From NCBI GenBank assembly GCA_947177165.1, contig CAMWTP010000004.1, positions 1-64,000 of the forward strand: DNA of 64,000 nucleotides. Reading direction: 5' to 3'. The DNA comes from an uncultured Lachnospiraceae bacterium (lineage in GTDB: Bacteria > Bacillota > Clostridia > Lachnospirales > Lachnospiraceae). Under the pieces are notes generated by a model. That model saw nothing but the letters and a program-made list of their open reading frames with translations, searched no databases and was not told the DNA's origin. How positions within the stretch are numbered: position 1 is the first letter of the stretch; each line of letters starts with the position of its first letter. Position numbers and translations under genes: made by a program. Shown here piece after piece: positions 20,301 to 27,800 of the stretch.

Positions 20301-20795
20301 ACAGTTCTCGTATTTCTGCGCTGTCTTCTTCGCTTCCTGATAGAGTCCCTTTGCGAGCAGTCTTGGCACTTCACCCGCAAGACACGCGGAGAGCGCGATA
20401 ATACCCTCGTGGTACTGCTCCAGAACCTCCATATCGACACGCGGCTTGTAGTAGTAGCCCTCGGTAAAGCCTTTGCTGACAATCTTCATCAGATTGGCAT
20501 AGCCGACATTATTTTCCGCCAGCAGTACGAGATGATGATAGCGCTCCTCACCGCCGCCTATTTCCTTGTCAAAGCGCGAGTTCGGCGCGACATAGACCTC
20601 GCAGCCGAGAATCGGCTTGATGCCGTTTGCTTTCGCTTCCTTATAAAAGTCAATCACGCCATACATGACGCCGTGGTCTGTGATCGCCGCGCTGTCCATG
20701 CCAAGCTCCTTGACGCGCTTTACGTATTCCTTGATCTTGTTGGAGCCGTCGAGCAGACTGTACTCCGTGTGTACGTGCAGATGTGTGAATGCCAT
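17337..20795 (-). CDS. dnaE: DNA polymerase III alpha subunit (DnaE)
   Basis: Replicative DNA polymerase of family C, 1152 residues. The N-terminal PHP domain starts at FTHLHVHTEYSLLDG, the palm aspartates are in MPDIDIDF (about residue 400), the helix-hairpin-helix lies near residues 800-880, and a C-terminal OB fold (about 990-1070) is followed by a short tail. The true start is the ATG of MAFTHLHVH, with GGGAGG five bases upstream. Firmicutes usually also have PolC, which would be elsewhere. pfkA follows after 210 bp. Confidence 0.96.
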   Translation of the reverse strand: MAFTHLHVHTEYSLLDGSNKIKEYVKRVKELGMDSAAITDHGVMYGVIDFYKEAKANGIKPILGCEVYVAPNSRFDKEIGGGEERYHHLVLLAENNVGYANLMKIVSKGFTEGYYYKPRVDMEVLEQYHEGIIALSACLAGEVPRLLAKGLYQEAKKTAQKYENCFGKGNYFFELQDHGIPEQRTVNTALLRMSKELDIPLVATNDIHYTYAEDAQSHDILLCIQTAKKVSDEDRMRYDGGQYYVKSELEMRGLFPYAQQAIDNTAMIADRCNVEIEFGVTKLPKFDVPQGYDSWSYLNKLCTDGLAERYPDDDGAVREKLDYELGVIQKMGYVDYFLIVWDFINWAREHDIPVGPGRGSAAGSIVSYCLHITNIDPIRYSLLFERFLNPERVSMPDIDIDFCYERRQEVIDYVSEKYGHDKVVQIVTFGTMAAKAVIRDVGRALDLAYNYVDGIAKMIPYDGNAPASITRALEMNPEFRSLYKEDEKVHYLIDMCLRLEGLPRHTSMHAAGVVICQKPADEFVPLSRGSDGAITTQFTMTTIEELGLLKMDFLGLRTLTVIKDAVDNVEKTTGIHIDVDNIDYDDKKVLTSLGTGKTDGVFQLESQGMKNFMKELKPQNLEDVIAGISLYRPGPMDFIPAYIKGKNNHAAVTYACPQLEPILAPTYGCIVYQEQVMQIVRDLGGYTLGRSDLVRRAMSKKKAYVMEQERKNFVHGNPEEGVPGCASCGISEAVADQIYGTMMDFAKYAFNKSHAACYAVVAYQTAYLKYYYPVEFMAALLTSVIDNASKVSEYIMVCKSMGIRILPPDINEGECGFSVSNGAIRYALNAIKSVGRTVIEEIVAERKAHGNYQDIKDFIERTQNADVNKRAIENFIKAGAFDSFGATRKQLMSVYATILDSITHSKRGVTAGQMSLFDIVSEEDKKELEIKMPDVGEYEKELLLSFEKEVLGFYVSGHPMQEYQDVWEKRITARTSDFYLDEETGLTHVQDGSRATVGGMIMDKKIKYTKQDKIMAFLTVEDLVGSIEVVVFPNAYEKYSSKLLEESKVFIEGRVQVEDERDGKLICEGITSFDEIPRKVWLKFPDMNTYINKEAELFNAIYDSEGIDNVIIYIEETRQKKTLPPNRNIKADSTVLDKLRGLFGEENVRVVS

Positions 20796-20895
20796 GTTTT
20801 CCCTCCCCTGAGTCATTTCATCTTAAGTTAAATCTCCTGTGTTTTTCGGTCAAAAACTACGATTGGAATATAAATCTCCTGGCCGGCTGCGAACC

Positions 20896-21309
20896 TTACA
20901 ACACCATCACCAGCGTTCCTGCCCCGATCAGAATACAGCCGGCGAGAGACTTCACGCTGAACTGCTCATGCAGAAACACGAAGCCAAGCACCAGCGTTAT
21001 GACCACACTGAGCTTGTCGACCGGGACTACTTTGGAAACCTCGCCGATCTGCAGCGCGCGGTAATAACACAGCCACGATGCCCCGGTTGCCAGCCCTGAC
21101 AGAATGAGAAATATCCAGCTTTTTCTGCTGATCTGGAATACTCCGCTCTGCGTATTGGTCAGAAAGACCATGCCCCACGCCATAATCACCACAACCACCG
21201 TCCTGACGGCAGTCGCCAGATTAGAGTTCACACCCTCAATACCCACTTTTGCCAGTATGGAAGTCAACGCCGCAAACACCGCGGATAACAACGCAAATAA
21301 AAGCCACAT
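20896..21309 (-). CDS. EamA-type small membrane transporter (single repeat)
   Basis: 137 residues with four to five membrane helices and the EamA/DMT pattern (FAALTSILAKVGIEGVNSN ... CYYRALQIGEVSKVVPVDKLS). This is half the length of a standard EamA permease, so it would need to dimerise like small multidrug resistance proteins. GAGGGAAAG precedes the ATG at 21309. The substrate is unknown. It is 26 bases after the next upstream stop, so cotranscription with the membrane protein gene is likely. Confidence 0.85.
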   Translation of the reverse strand: MWLLFALLSAVFAALTSILAKVGIEGVNSNLATAVRTVVVVIMAWGMVFLTNTQSGVFQISRKSWIFLILSGLATGASWLCYYRALQIGEVSKVVPVDKLSVVITLVLGFVFLHEQFSVKSLAGCILIGAGTLVMVL

Positions 21310-21335
21310 AATCACTTTCCCTCTTTCTGCCGCCC

Positions 21336-22205
21336 TCAGCGCAGCCATCGGATTTTTCTCTCCTGCCGCTTATTATACCCCTTCATAAACAAAATCATAA
21401 TCTGTATGATCAGACTGACCAGACCACTGCCAAACAAAACAATACATACGCCTTTTACTGCCGCGCCGACGGCAAGCACCTTTGCCGATATCAGGACAAG
21501 CAGCAGTGTCAGCACCAGCAGCTCCGCTATCGGAAAAAGAATCATCCTGTGCAGCCAGCGCTGTGACTTCGTATCAGCGATCGTAACCGCCATGCAATAC
21601 ATTGCAGTCAAAATCATCAGCGCCGGCATTATCAGTTGTCTCCCTGCAGCGATACACAGAAAGCTGATCACACCAAGTGCCAGGCAAATTTTTTTCGTCT
21701 GTGCCCGATTCTGCCTTAATAATTTATCCGCATTTCTCTTATATTCCGCATTGACAAACACAGCCAGATCTTCCTGCGTCTGAAACTGCTTCGTCCTGTG
21801 CAGCACATCCTCCAAAAGCGTTTTCATCGTATCTTTTATCGCTTCCATATCCGCCTGTCTCCGGATTTTATAGCAATTTGCAATGTGAAAGTCCTCTTCG
21901 CCAAAATGCCATCTGCCGCCCTGCCCGCTCCATCCCGGCATCTTTGGGAAATATTCCCGATAGCATCCCTGCCCTGCAATTTTGCTTTCCCTGCGCAGCA
22001 GCGCCTCCTTTTCGAACCGTACTTCCACACTGATTCTGAACGTGATTGTATCGTCTTTTTCATGCCAGCTGGCAAATCTGACTGACCTGACCAGTCCGTT
22101 TTCCGTTTGTACAAAATTCCCGCGCTTTCCCGCAAATCTTTCCTTTTGCAAAATATCCCTGTATACCTCCTGCAAAAGGCTGTCATACATATTCTGAATA
22201 TCCAT
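21336..22205 (-). CDS. hypothetical membrane protein, 289 aa
   Basis: The N-terminal half (about 1-165) is cytoplasmic, charged and contains GKRGNFVQTENGLVRSVRFA; the C-terminal half has two hydrophobic hairpins (about 170-210 and 225-280) followed by a strongly basic tail (YNKRQERKIRWLR). I do not recognise the family. The start is only a few bases from the stop of the acetyltransferase gene, suggesting translational coupling. Confidence 0.7.
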   Translation of the reverse strand: MDIQNMYDSLLQEVYRDILQKERFAGKRGNFVQTENGLVRSVRFASWHEKDDTITFRISVEVRFEKEALLRRESKIAGQGCYREYFPKMPGWSGQGGRWHFGEEDFHIANCYKIRRQADMEAIKDTMKTLLEDVLHRTKQFQTQEDLAVFVNAEYKRNADKLLRQNRAQTKKICLALGVISFLCIAAGRQLIMPALMILTAMYCMAVTIADTKSQRWLHRMILFPIAELLVLTLLLVLISAKVLAVGAAVKGVCIVLFGSGLVSLIIQIMILFMKGYNKRQERKIRWLR

Positions 22206-22206
22206 A

Positions 22207-22680
22207 TCAATCCAGTGTCAAACCGCACTCAAATACTTCGTTTTCCTGACAGAACCCATTCCTTGCGTACCATTTTGTGGAATTGTCGCTTGGCCATGCA
22301 AAGATCAGCTCGCACCTGATATCTGTGAGATATGCTTTGATATGGTTTAATACCTGTGTTCCGATTGTCTGGCTCCGGTATTCTTCTCTGGTATATACAT
22401 TCGTGAGATACGCAATATATTTCGCCTTTCCGTTTGGTCTGGGCGTTTTGGGAACCAGATATACAAACATGGCACAAGCCACTACCCCGCAGTCATCGGC
22501 AACAAAAATCCGATACTCCCCATGCTCTTGTAAAAAGCTGATAAAACCAGAAATAAAGCACTCTTTATCGACACCTTCCAGATTGTGCTCGTGATAATCA
22601 ATGTCGTCCTCCTCACAGTGCAGCCACTTCATCTCGGCGAGCTGCCGATAATCCTTCTCCTGTGCATATCTGATGTCCAT
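22207..22680 (-). CDS. GNAT-family N-acetyltransferase
   Basis: 157-residue acetyltransferase fold. The acetyl-CoA segment is YLTNVYTREEYRSQTIGTQVLNHI (a variant of the R/Q-x-x-G-x-G/A loop), and the C-terminal part has the usual WYARNGF turn. The substrate cannot be inferred. The stop and start positions are nearly contiguous with both neighbours, so it is in an operon with the AAA-ATPase gene upstream and the membrane protein downstream. Confidence 0.85.
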   Translation of the reverse strand: MDIRYAQEKDYRQLAEMKWLHCEEDDIDYHEHNLEGVDKECFISGFISFLQEHGEYRIFVADDCGVVACAMFVYLVPKTPRPNGKAKYIAYLTNVYTREEYRSQTIGTQVLNHIKAYLTDIRCELIFAWPSDNSTKWYARNGFCQENEVFECGLTLD

Positions 22681-22683
22681 TCC

Positions 22684-24441
22684 CTATATCCTCTCTTTCT
22701 TCTCTCTCAAAAGTTCCTCAACCCTTGCAGCTGGAATTCCCTGCTGCCCTGCATACTTTAGAATATTGACAAGTTCTTCTGAGATGTACTTTTCAGGCTC
22801 ATTCTTGGAAATGGAAATCAATACATCATATGCCCTAATCTCCTCCGTGCATTCTTCTAATACGCCTTCATGGATAGTGATTTCCTTAGCCCCAATCTGA
22901 TACATAGCATCTTCGAGTGCCTTCTTCTCCACTTCCGTGATACCTGTGTGTATGCAGACAACAATGTGAGGCCTGCGGAGCAGTCTCTTTCCCCATATTT
23001 TATTCATCATTTGCTGGAACATCCCGACTGCAGCAGCATAATCTGCAATCATTCCCTGCCGCAGCGGTGAAATGACCTGAATACCCTTTATCTCTTTCCC
23101 AGCCATCTCCTCTGCCTCTTTACCGACTGCAAGAATTTTCCCGTCAGACCGGGTAAATGCAATAAGAGATTTCTCCTTGAATACCATTCCCTTTTCTTTC
23201 AAATAAATCTCTATGTCCGCGGGTTCATAGCTGTTTATCTCTGCCATAGGATACCTCCTCACATACATACAGACTGACAGGCGCGGAGATTGTTTCCGTA
23301 CGTCCTCACTTTTCTTATCGTCCATAACTATCTCTGATAAAAACAAGTCATACAGTTTCGTCTCAAATATGCGGTTTCCGATTGCCACCATTCCATCATG
23401 TTCCTTTAAAAACCCGAAAGTCACCCCAAGAGCAATCAGGTGATTGTCCTCCTCAAACGGATAGGTACTTCCGCAAAAAAGAATGTCCTGTATCATCCTT
23501 TTCAGTTTCGGAAAATCTGCCAGTTTCTTAACCATATCATCAAACAGCGTACTGCGCTGTTTCCTCAGCATCAGCTCAGCTGCCACAATGCCTTTCCGCG
23601 TCCAGACATCCTGCTTGTTCGGAAAATCCTCGGTTCCTGCCAGCCGTTTGTCTGCCAATTGGCAAATACGCGACACCAGATAGGGATACCCCGAAGTATA
23701 CTCGTAAATCAGTTCGCTAATCCCCGCAGCGTCCATACCCACATGATGCTCCTCCTCATACTCCTGCAGCATTCCCGCAATCTCCTCCGCAGAAAAACTC
23801 ATATCAACATGGAAATCCGCCGCAATGTTCCACGGACTATTATACTTTTTTTCTTCATCAGGTCTGAGCTTGAATTTCAGGTTCTTGATGTCGTATACAC
23901 CTGAAAGAATGACACTGTGAAATGTACTGTCCCGTCCCATTTCCCGTTTCAGATATTTGTCCCTGAGCATTCCGAGAAACCCCAGAAAGATCTGATTGTC
24001 AGAGCTTTTGTCCGCTTCATCGATCATCAGTACCACTCTTTGTTCAGCCTGTGTGCACAGAGACGTTATCTTTCTTCCGAGCATCTTTAGCGGATAGCTG
24101 CCCTCTATTTTCTGCTCCCACCCGCTTACGATACTCTCATGTACATGATTTCTTCTCAATTCCTCTGCAATGTCCATGGCAAGACCATTGACAAAAACCC
24201 CCATGTTTGCAAAGTAATCATCCGCGGACTCGAGGCTGATGCTGATGACCACATAATCGCTGCACAGGCGTCTCTCCAAAGCGTTGAGCATCGTAGTCTT
24301 CCCATACTGCCTTGCCCTGTTGATCGTAAAGTATGCTCCCTGACTAATGTACTCGTCAATAATTGTATCCACTTTTTTCCCCAGATCGACCATATAATGT
24401 CTGTCTGGAACACAAACTCCTGTGACATGAAATCTCTTCAT
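22684..24441 (-). CDS. AAA-ATPase-like protein fused to a truncated MreB-like domain
   Basis: About 585 residues. Residues 1-370 match the AAA-ATPase-like family (PF09820 type): the ATP loop INRARQYGKTTMLNAL in place of a classic Walker A, and Walker B VVLMIDEADK. In most relatives a PD-(D/E)XK nuclease-like domain follows. Here residues about 407-527 instead resemble the N-terminal part of MreB: YLKEKGMVFKEKSLIAF, GKILAVGKEAEEMAGK, ISPLRQGMIADY and HTGITEVEKKALEDAM. The MreB phosphate-1 motif (DLGT) is degenerate and everything after the first subdomains is missing, so it is unlikely to polymerise or hydrolyse ATP by itself. A binding or decoy role towards MreB or its partners is inference. 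AGAGGGG precedes the ATG at 24441. The gene leads an operon with the acetyltransferase. Confidence 0.8.
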   Translation of the reverse strand: MKRFHVTGVCVPDRHYMVDLGKKVDTIIDEYISQGAYFTINRARQYGKTTMLNALERRLCSDYVVISISLESADDYFANMGVFVNGLAMDIAEELRRNHVHESIVSGWEQKIEGSYPLKMLGRKITSLCTQAEQRVVLMIDEADKSSDNQIFLGFLGMLRDKYLKREMGRDSTFHSVILSGVYDIKNLKFKLRPDEEKKYNSPWNIAADFHVDMSFSAEEIAGMLQEYEEEHHVGMDAAGISELIYEYTSGYPYLVSRICQLADKRLAGTEDFPNKQDVWTRKGIVAAELMLRKQRSTLFDDMVKKLADFPKLKRMIQDILFCGSTYPFEEDNHLIALGVTFGFLKEHDGMVAIGNRIFETKLYDLFLSEIVMDDKKSEDVRKQSPRLSVCMYVRRYPMAEINSYEPADIEIYLKEKGMVFKEKSLIAFTRSDGKILAVGKEAEEMAGKEIKGIQVISPLRQGMIADYAAAVGMFQQMMNKIWGKRLLRRPHIVVCIHTGITEVEKKALEDAMYQIGAKEITIHEGVLEECTEEIRAYDVLISISKNEPEKYISEELVNILKYAGQQGIPAARVEELLREKKERI

Positions 24442-24489
24442 CAAACCCCTCTTCTATTCTTGAAAATCAACCCATCTACACTTATTATA

Positions 24490-25287
24490 TCCAATGCCTT
24501 ATCTGGTGACAAGTCCGCAAAAGGATTAAATTCCATCTTTTTGAACGCTTGACACCAGTTCCTACCTTTTTGAAGAACCGCAATATCTCCTGAAGCAGGA
24601 AGTGAGAGAAGCAGCTCTGTATAACACGATCATTTCTGTGGTCGCCACAGGCAGTACAAAGGTACAAAGCTATCAGAAATCGCCTCGAAATCAGGTGAGA
24701 CGACAAGTGCCTGCTCTGCTGTTCTCAAAAAGCTAATCGCGCTTGGACTCGTTGTGCTCGAAACTCCATTCGGGGAAAAAGAGGGACGGAAAAGCCTGTA
24801 TGTGATTGACGACAACCTGTTCCGATTTTGGTAGCGTTTTATACCAAACAATATTTCAGCGCTCCAAAATGATATGGCGGAAATTGTGTATGACATGATA
24901 GAGAATCAGTTTCAGTCCTATATGGGGTCTATATTTGAGGAAATATGCCGCCAATATCTGTGGCAGCTCAACAGACAGGGACATCTGCCCTTTGCCTTTA
25001 CAGTTTTAGGACGCTGGTGGGGAGCCAACCCGTCAACACGGCAGCAGGAGAAAATTGATATTGTTGCCGCCGACAGCAATCAGAAAAACGCCATTATCTG
25101 CGAATGCAAATGGAGAAACGAACTGACAGACGTGTCAGTTCTTGACAGGCTGGCGGAACGCAGCAAATTGCTTCCATACAACCTAAACTATTTATATCTG
25201 TTTTCCAAATCAGATTTTTCAGACACCTGTATCAACGCAGCAAAACAAATGGGAAATGTCACACTTGTCACTTTTCAGGAAATGTGA
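24490..25287 (+). pseudogene. decayed DUF234-type AAA ATPase (C-terminal remnant)
   Basis: The plus strand keeps the C-terminal third of an archaeal-type ATPase with a DUF234 nuclease-like end. Recognisable pieces are SSYLFEEPQYLLKQEVREAA, a wHTH (LSEIASKSGETTSACSAVLK), LYVIDDNLFRFW, and the end domain with EKIDIVAAD and ECKWRNE. Lesions are visible: loss of the N-terminal ATPase domain, a frame change near 24547, an exact 8-bp tandem duplication (GTACAAAG at 24654-24661 and 24662-24669) that shifts the frame, and TAG at 24832-24834 where a Tyr codon is expected (FRFW-stop-RF). The ATG at 24874 opens only the last 137 codons. It is divergent from the AAA-MreB gene. Confidence 0.8.
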
Positions 25288-25484
25288 CAAAAAAATGATC
25301 GTCGTATTCCGTTTGGCGCATGATTCACACTATTTTGGCGCGGGTGTGAAAAATAACGAACACAATATTAGTAAGAACCAATATTTGCATATACCTATTG
25401 AATCCGTGTGCAAAAAGTGATAAGATTAATTTGATAATATCAATTCAATTTTGTGATTATTTACTATCGCAAGGAGGTGTACTT

Positions 25485-26327
25485 ATGATGTCAGAGAACC
25501 AAGACCTTCTACTGCCGCCATGGCTTGCCTGCCCGGAGATTGAGCGCGGCTCGATCGGCTGGAGAATGGGCTATGGCGAGGACTATATCATGAAATGGCA
25601 CAGATGGTACCAAAAACTCTCTGCCAGGAAATGCGCTGACTATCAGGAACTTTTTCCCGAACCGCCGACATGGAGAGGATTCTGGAATCATACGGACGAA
25701 TGTACCTACTACAGGCACGGCGAATTTCGCATCACATTCTGGCAGAAAGACGGCGTTCCGAAATATTCGCTGGAACAGCTGTGCAAAGACTACCATGCTG
25801 GAAAAAATTTAAACTATTGTATGTTCTGGAAAACACAGCCTGCGTCAGATACCACGCTCAGCAGAGGATGCCTGAGCCAGTGGTACAAGTCCCATTTCTT
25901 TTCTGTCGCAACCCACTACTGCTGCATGGAACAGTTTATGATGTCCCAGAAGGCGCAATTGTTTGGCGACGAGGAAATAATGCAGCAGATTTTATCCAGC
26001 AACGATCCCAGGAAAATCAAAGCGCTCGGGCAAAAAGTGAAAAACTTCGACGAGACAGTCTGGAGCAAGGTAAAGTACTCCATCGTGCTAAATGGAAATT
26101 ATAAAAAATTTTCGCAGAACCCGCAGCTCAAAAATTTCCTGCTGCAGACAGGGGACAAAATTTTAGTCGAGGCCAGTCCCTATGACGGCGTCTGGGGCAT
26201 TAAGATGGCTGAATCCGATGAAAACGCACAAAATCCCCTCAAATGGCGCGGTCAGAATCTGCTCGGCTTCGCGCTGATGGAGGTCCGCGACGCGCTCCGG
26301 GAAGTCTGCAAATCAGAGATTTCATGA
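25485..26327 (+). CDS. NADAR (YbiA/DUF1768) family protein
   Basis: 280 residues. The C-terminal ~190 residues are a NADAR domain: CLSQWYKSHF, EQFMMSQKAQLFGDEE, DPRKIKALGQKVKNFDE and LVEASPYDGVWGIK, the last containing conserved catalytic-pocket residues. A ~60-residue N-terminal extension (GSIGWRMGYGEDYIMKWHRW) precedes it. NADAR enzymes act on N-glycosidic bonds, and some reverse guanine ADP-ribosylation of DNA; which substrate applies here is unknown. AAGGAGG seven bases before the ATG at 25485 fixes the start. A TTGATA-A-TATCAA palindrome (about 25432-25444) lies in the promoter region. No DarT toxin is nearby. Confidence 0.85.
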   Translation: MMSENQDLLLPPWLACPEIERGSIGWRMGYGEDYIMKWHRWYQKLSARKCADYQELFPEPPTWRGFWNHTDECTYYRHGEFRITFWQKDGVPKYSLEQLCKDYHAGKNLNYCMFWKTQPASDTTLSRGCLSQWYKSHFFSVATHYCCMEQFMMSQKAQLFGDEEIMQQILSSNDPRKIKALGQKVKNFDETVWSKVKYSIVLNGNYKKFSQNPQLKNFLLQTGDKILVEASPYDGVWGIKMAESDENAQNPLKWRGQNLLGFALMEVRDALREVCKSEIS

Positions 26328-26414
26328 GTCACCTGCACTGCCCGCTGAGTCCGGAAAAACAAATATCCTGGCAAAAAAGCAACGCTGGTCAAACACGCCA
26401 GACCGCAGCTCAAA

Positions 26415-26909
26415 TCAGGTGTGTGAGTCGATGACCGTTTTGACCAGCTGCCATGCGATACTGCCCTCCCGAAGCAGACTGAGTGCATCCTCGAACTTCA
26501 CCCACTCCGCAGCGTCCACTTCCCCGGACAGCGTAAAATCTTTCTTCTCTGCGACAGCCTTAAACCCGAGCATGAGCATTTCCTTTTTCTCATACGGATA
26601 GCTCTTTACATACTCCACTGATTTCACATTCAGTCCTAATTCCTCGCCAATTTCTCGCGCCACCGTCTCCTCGGCCGATTCCCCAGGCTTCATCACGCCG
26701 GCGACGCATACATAGTTCGTCGCTGAGACATAATTTTGCCGCAGCAGCGCAGCCTCACCGCACTCATTCACAACCGCCGCAATAACGCTTGTGGTGAACA
26801 TATCCCACAGCGGCACCTCGCAGTTCGCACAGTACGGGATCACTCCCTCGTCACCAATCTCTTTCCTCTCTGCCTTTTTCCCACAATACGGACAATACTG
26901 AAAACGCAT
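26415..26909 (-). CDS. Nudix hydrolase with N-terminal zinc ribbon (NudC-like)
   Basis: 164 residues. CPYCGKK and CANCEVPLWD form a four-cysteine zinc ribbon, followed by the Nudix box GVMKPGESAEETVAREIGEE. Similar two-part proteins hydrolyse NAD(H)-type or ADP-ribose-type diphosphates; the exact substrate is not certain. It converges on the NADAR gene, so two enzymes that could act on ADP-ribosyl compounds end face to face. Confidence 0.9.
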   Translation of the reverse strand: MRFQYCPYCGKKAERKEIGDEGVIPYCANCEVPLWDMFTTSVIAAVVNECGEAALLRQNYVSATNYVCVAGVMKPGESAEETVAREIGEELGLNVKSVEYVKSYPYEKKEMLMLGFKAVAEKKDFTLSGEVDAAEWVKFEDALSLLREGSIAWQLVKTVIDSHT

Positions 26910-26954
26910 GACATTACCTCTCCCTTCTGAACATTTCGCAAATAAATAAAATGT

Positions 26955-27482
26955 TTATTCGCTGTCATCATTCTGTTTTGCTTGTTCGTTCTTCTTAATT
27001 TTATACTGCCTCATAATCGATTCTAACAATGGCAAATTACAACAACGCTGCTTAATTCTTCTATCACTTTCATTCAATTCCTCATCAATCGTAAAAATTA
27101 GTGTGTGCAAATTTTTAGCAGTCCTTGCTATCTGTTCTCTATCCCTGCGAATACAATCATATTGATTTTGAAGTAAACGCTTATACTTATCATCCTCTAA
27201 ATTTGGAATATCGATAAGTATTAGCGCATCTTCAACTACAGGAAGCATATTGTTAAAATTAATTGCTCCATAAATTCCCTGATTTATCTTTCGAAAATCT
27301 TTTGAATTTTTCATCTTCCTATGCTTCAGTTTCGGTGATGATAATGGAGCATAATAATTAATTCCATCTATTTCCAAAACAACTCCCACATATGGACGAT
27401 GCTCACTTTTGTTATAAGGAACCTTTGCATCGTACTGTTTTATAAATTCAATATATTCATCTTTTATGTTGTATATTTTCAT
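26955..27482 (-). CDS. ToxN/AbiQ-family type III toxin endoribonuclease
   Basis: 175 residues matching the ToxN/AbiQ/CptN fold: YIEFIKQYDAKVP at the N-terminus, PYVGVVLEIDGINYYAPLSSPK (the Ser-Ser-Pro-Lys corresponds to the ToxN TSPK active-site loop), and the KRLLQNQYDCIRRDREQIARTA helix region. In this family the toxin is a sequence-specific RNase that cuts A-rich RNA, including its own antitoxin repeats, and often gives phage defence by abortive infection. GGAG precedes the ATG. Upstream on the same strand are a perfect terminator, three RNA repeats and a promoter, the canonical order for such loci. The C-terminus is Lys/Asn-rich and poorly conserved. Confidence 0.92.
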   Translation of the reverse strand: MKIYNIKDEYIEFIKQYDAKVPYNKSEHRPYVGVVLEIDGINYYAPLSSPKLKHRKMKNSKDFRKINQGIYGAINFNNMLPVVEDALILIDIPNLEDDKYKRLLQNQYDCIRRDREQIARTAKNLHTLIFTIDEELNESDRRIKQRCCNLPLLESIMRQYKIKKNEQAKQNDDSE

Positions 27483-27540
27483 TCACTATCTCCTGTATAA
27501 TATGATTTCATATCCTCATATGTCCTATTTACCACTTACT

Positions 27541-27571
27541 AAAAAAGGAGCGAACAAACCGCTCCTTTTTT
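27541..27571 (-). terminator. attenuating terminator between antitoxin RNA and toxin gene
   Basis: AAAAAAGGAGCG pairs perfectly with CGCTCCTTTTTT over a seven-base loop. In type III toxin-antitoxin loci such a terminator limits read-through from the abundant antitoxin RNA into the toxin gene. The A-run on the antitoxin side doubles as the end of the third repeat. Confidence 0.9.
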
Positions 27572-27679
27572 AGGTTCTCTCTTTATGGTGGAGACTCACC
27601 GCTTTTTTAAGTTTCCCTTATTTTGGCAGGAACTCACCGCTTTTTTAGGTTCTCTCTTTATGGTGGAGACTCACCAAGC
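27566..27679 (-). ncRNA. type III antitoxin RNA: three tandem 37-39-nt repeats (ToxI-like)
   Basis: On the minus strand three units follow each other: 27679-27641, 27640-27603 and 27602-27566. Each starts GC(TT/G)GGTGAGT, carries a purine/pyrimidine-rich middle and ends in AAAAAA. Units 1 and 3 are nearly identical; unit 2 differs at about a dozen positions but keeps the GGTGAG start and the A-tail. This copy number, unit length and A-rich end match ToxI/AntiQ antitoxins, whose units fold into pseudoknots that inhibit the toxin. A CRISPR array is excluded because there are no spacers. The differences in unit 2 suggest compensatory changes or decay. Confidence 0.88.
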
Positions 27680-27683
27680 TTTG

Positions 27684-27717
27684 ATTATATTATACACAAT
27701 ATACCCAGTCACTGCAA
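27684..27717 (-). promoter_or_regulatory. promoter of the type III toxin-antitoxin locus
   Basis: TTGCAG (27717-27712), a 17-base spacer and TATAAT (27694-27689), with a second TATAAT overlapping the first at 27689-27684. Transcription would begin a few bases before the first RNA repeat. Confidence 0.75.
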
Positions 27718-27800
27718 CAAATTTTTCAAAAATCCAGTCCGTAAACAATCCCTCTGTATTATTAATTATAACATTTTTCGCACATAAGAATAACTATCTC

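Noticed and set aside
22684..24441. Reading the MreB-like segment as a true MreB gene
   Set aside because: It lacks the phosphate-1 motif and the second half of the actin fold and is in frame with the AAA domain, so it is not a cytoskeletal gene.
27566..27679. Tandem repeats that could be taken for a short CRISPR array
   Set aside because: Units are contiguous without spacers, end in A-runs, lie between a promoter and a terminator, and precede a ToxN-like gene, so a type III antitoxin RNA explains them.
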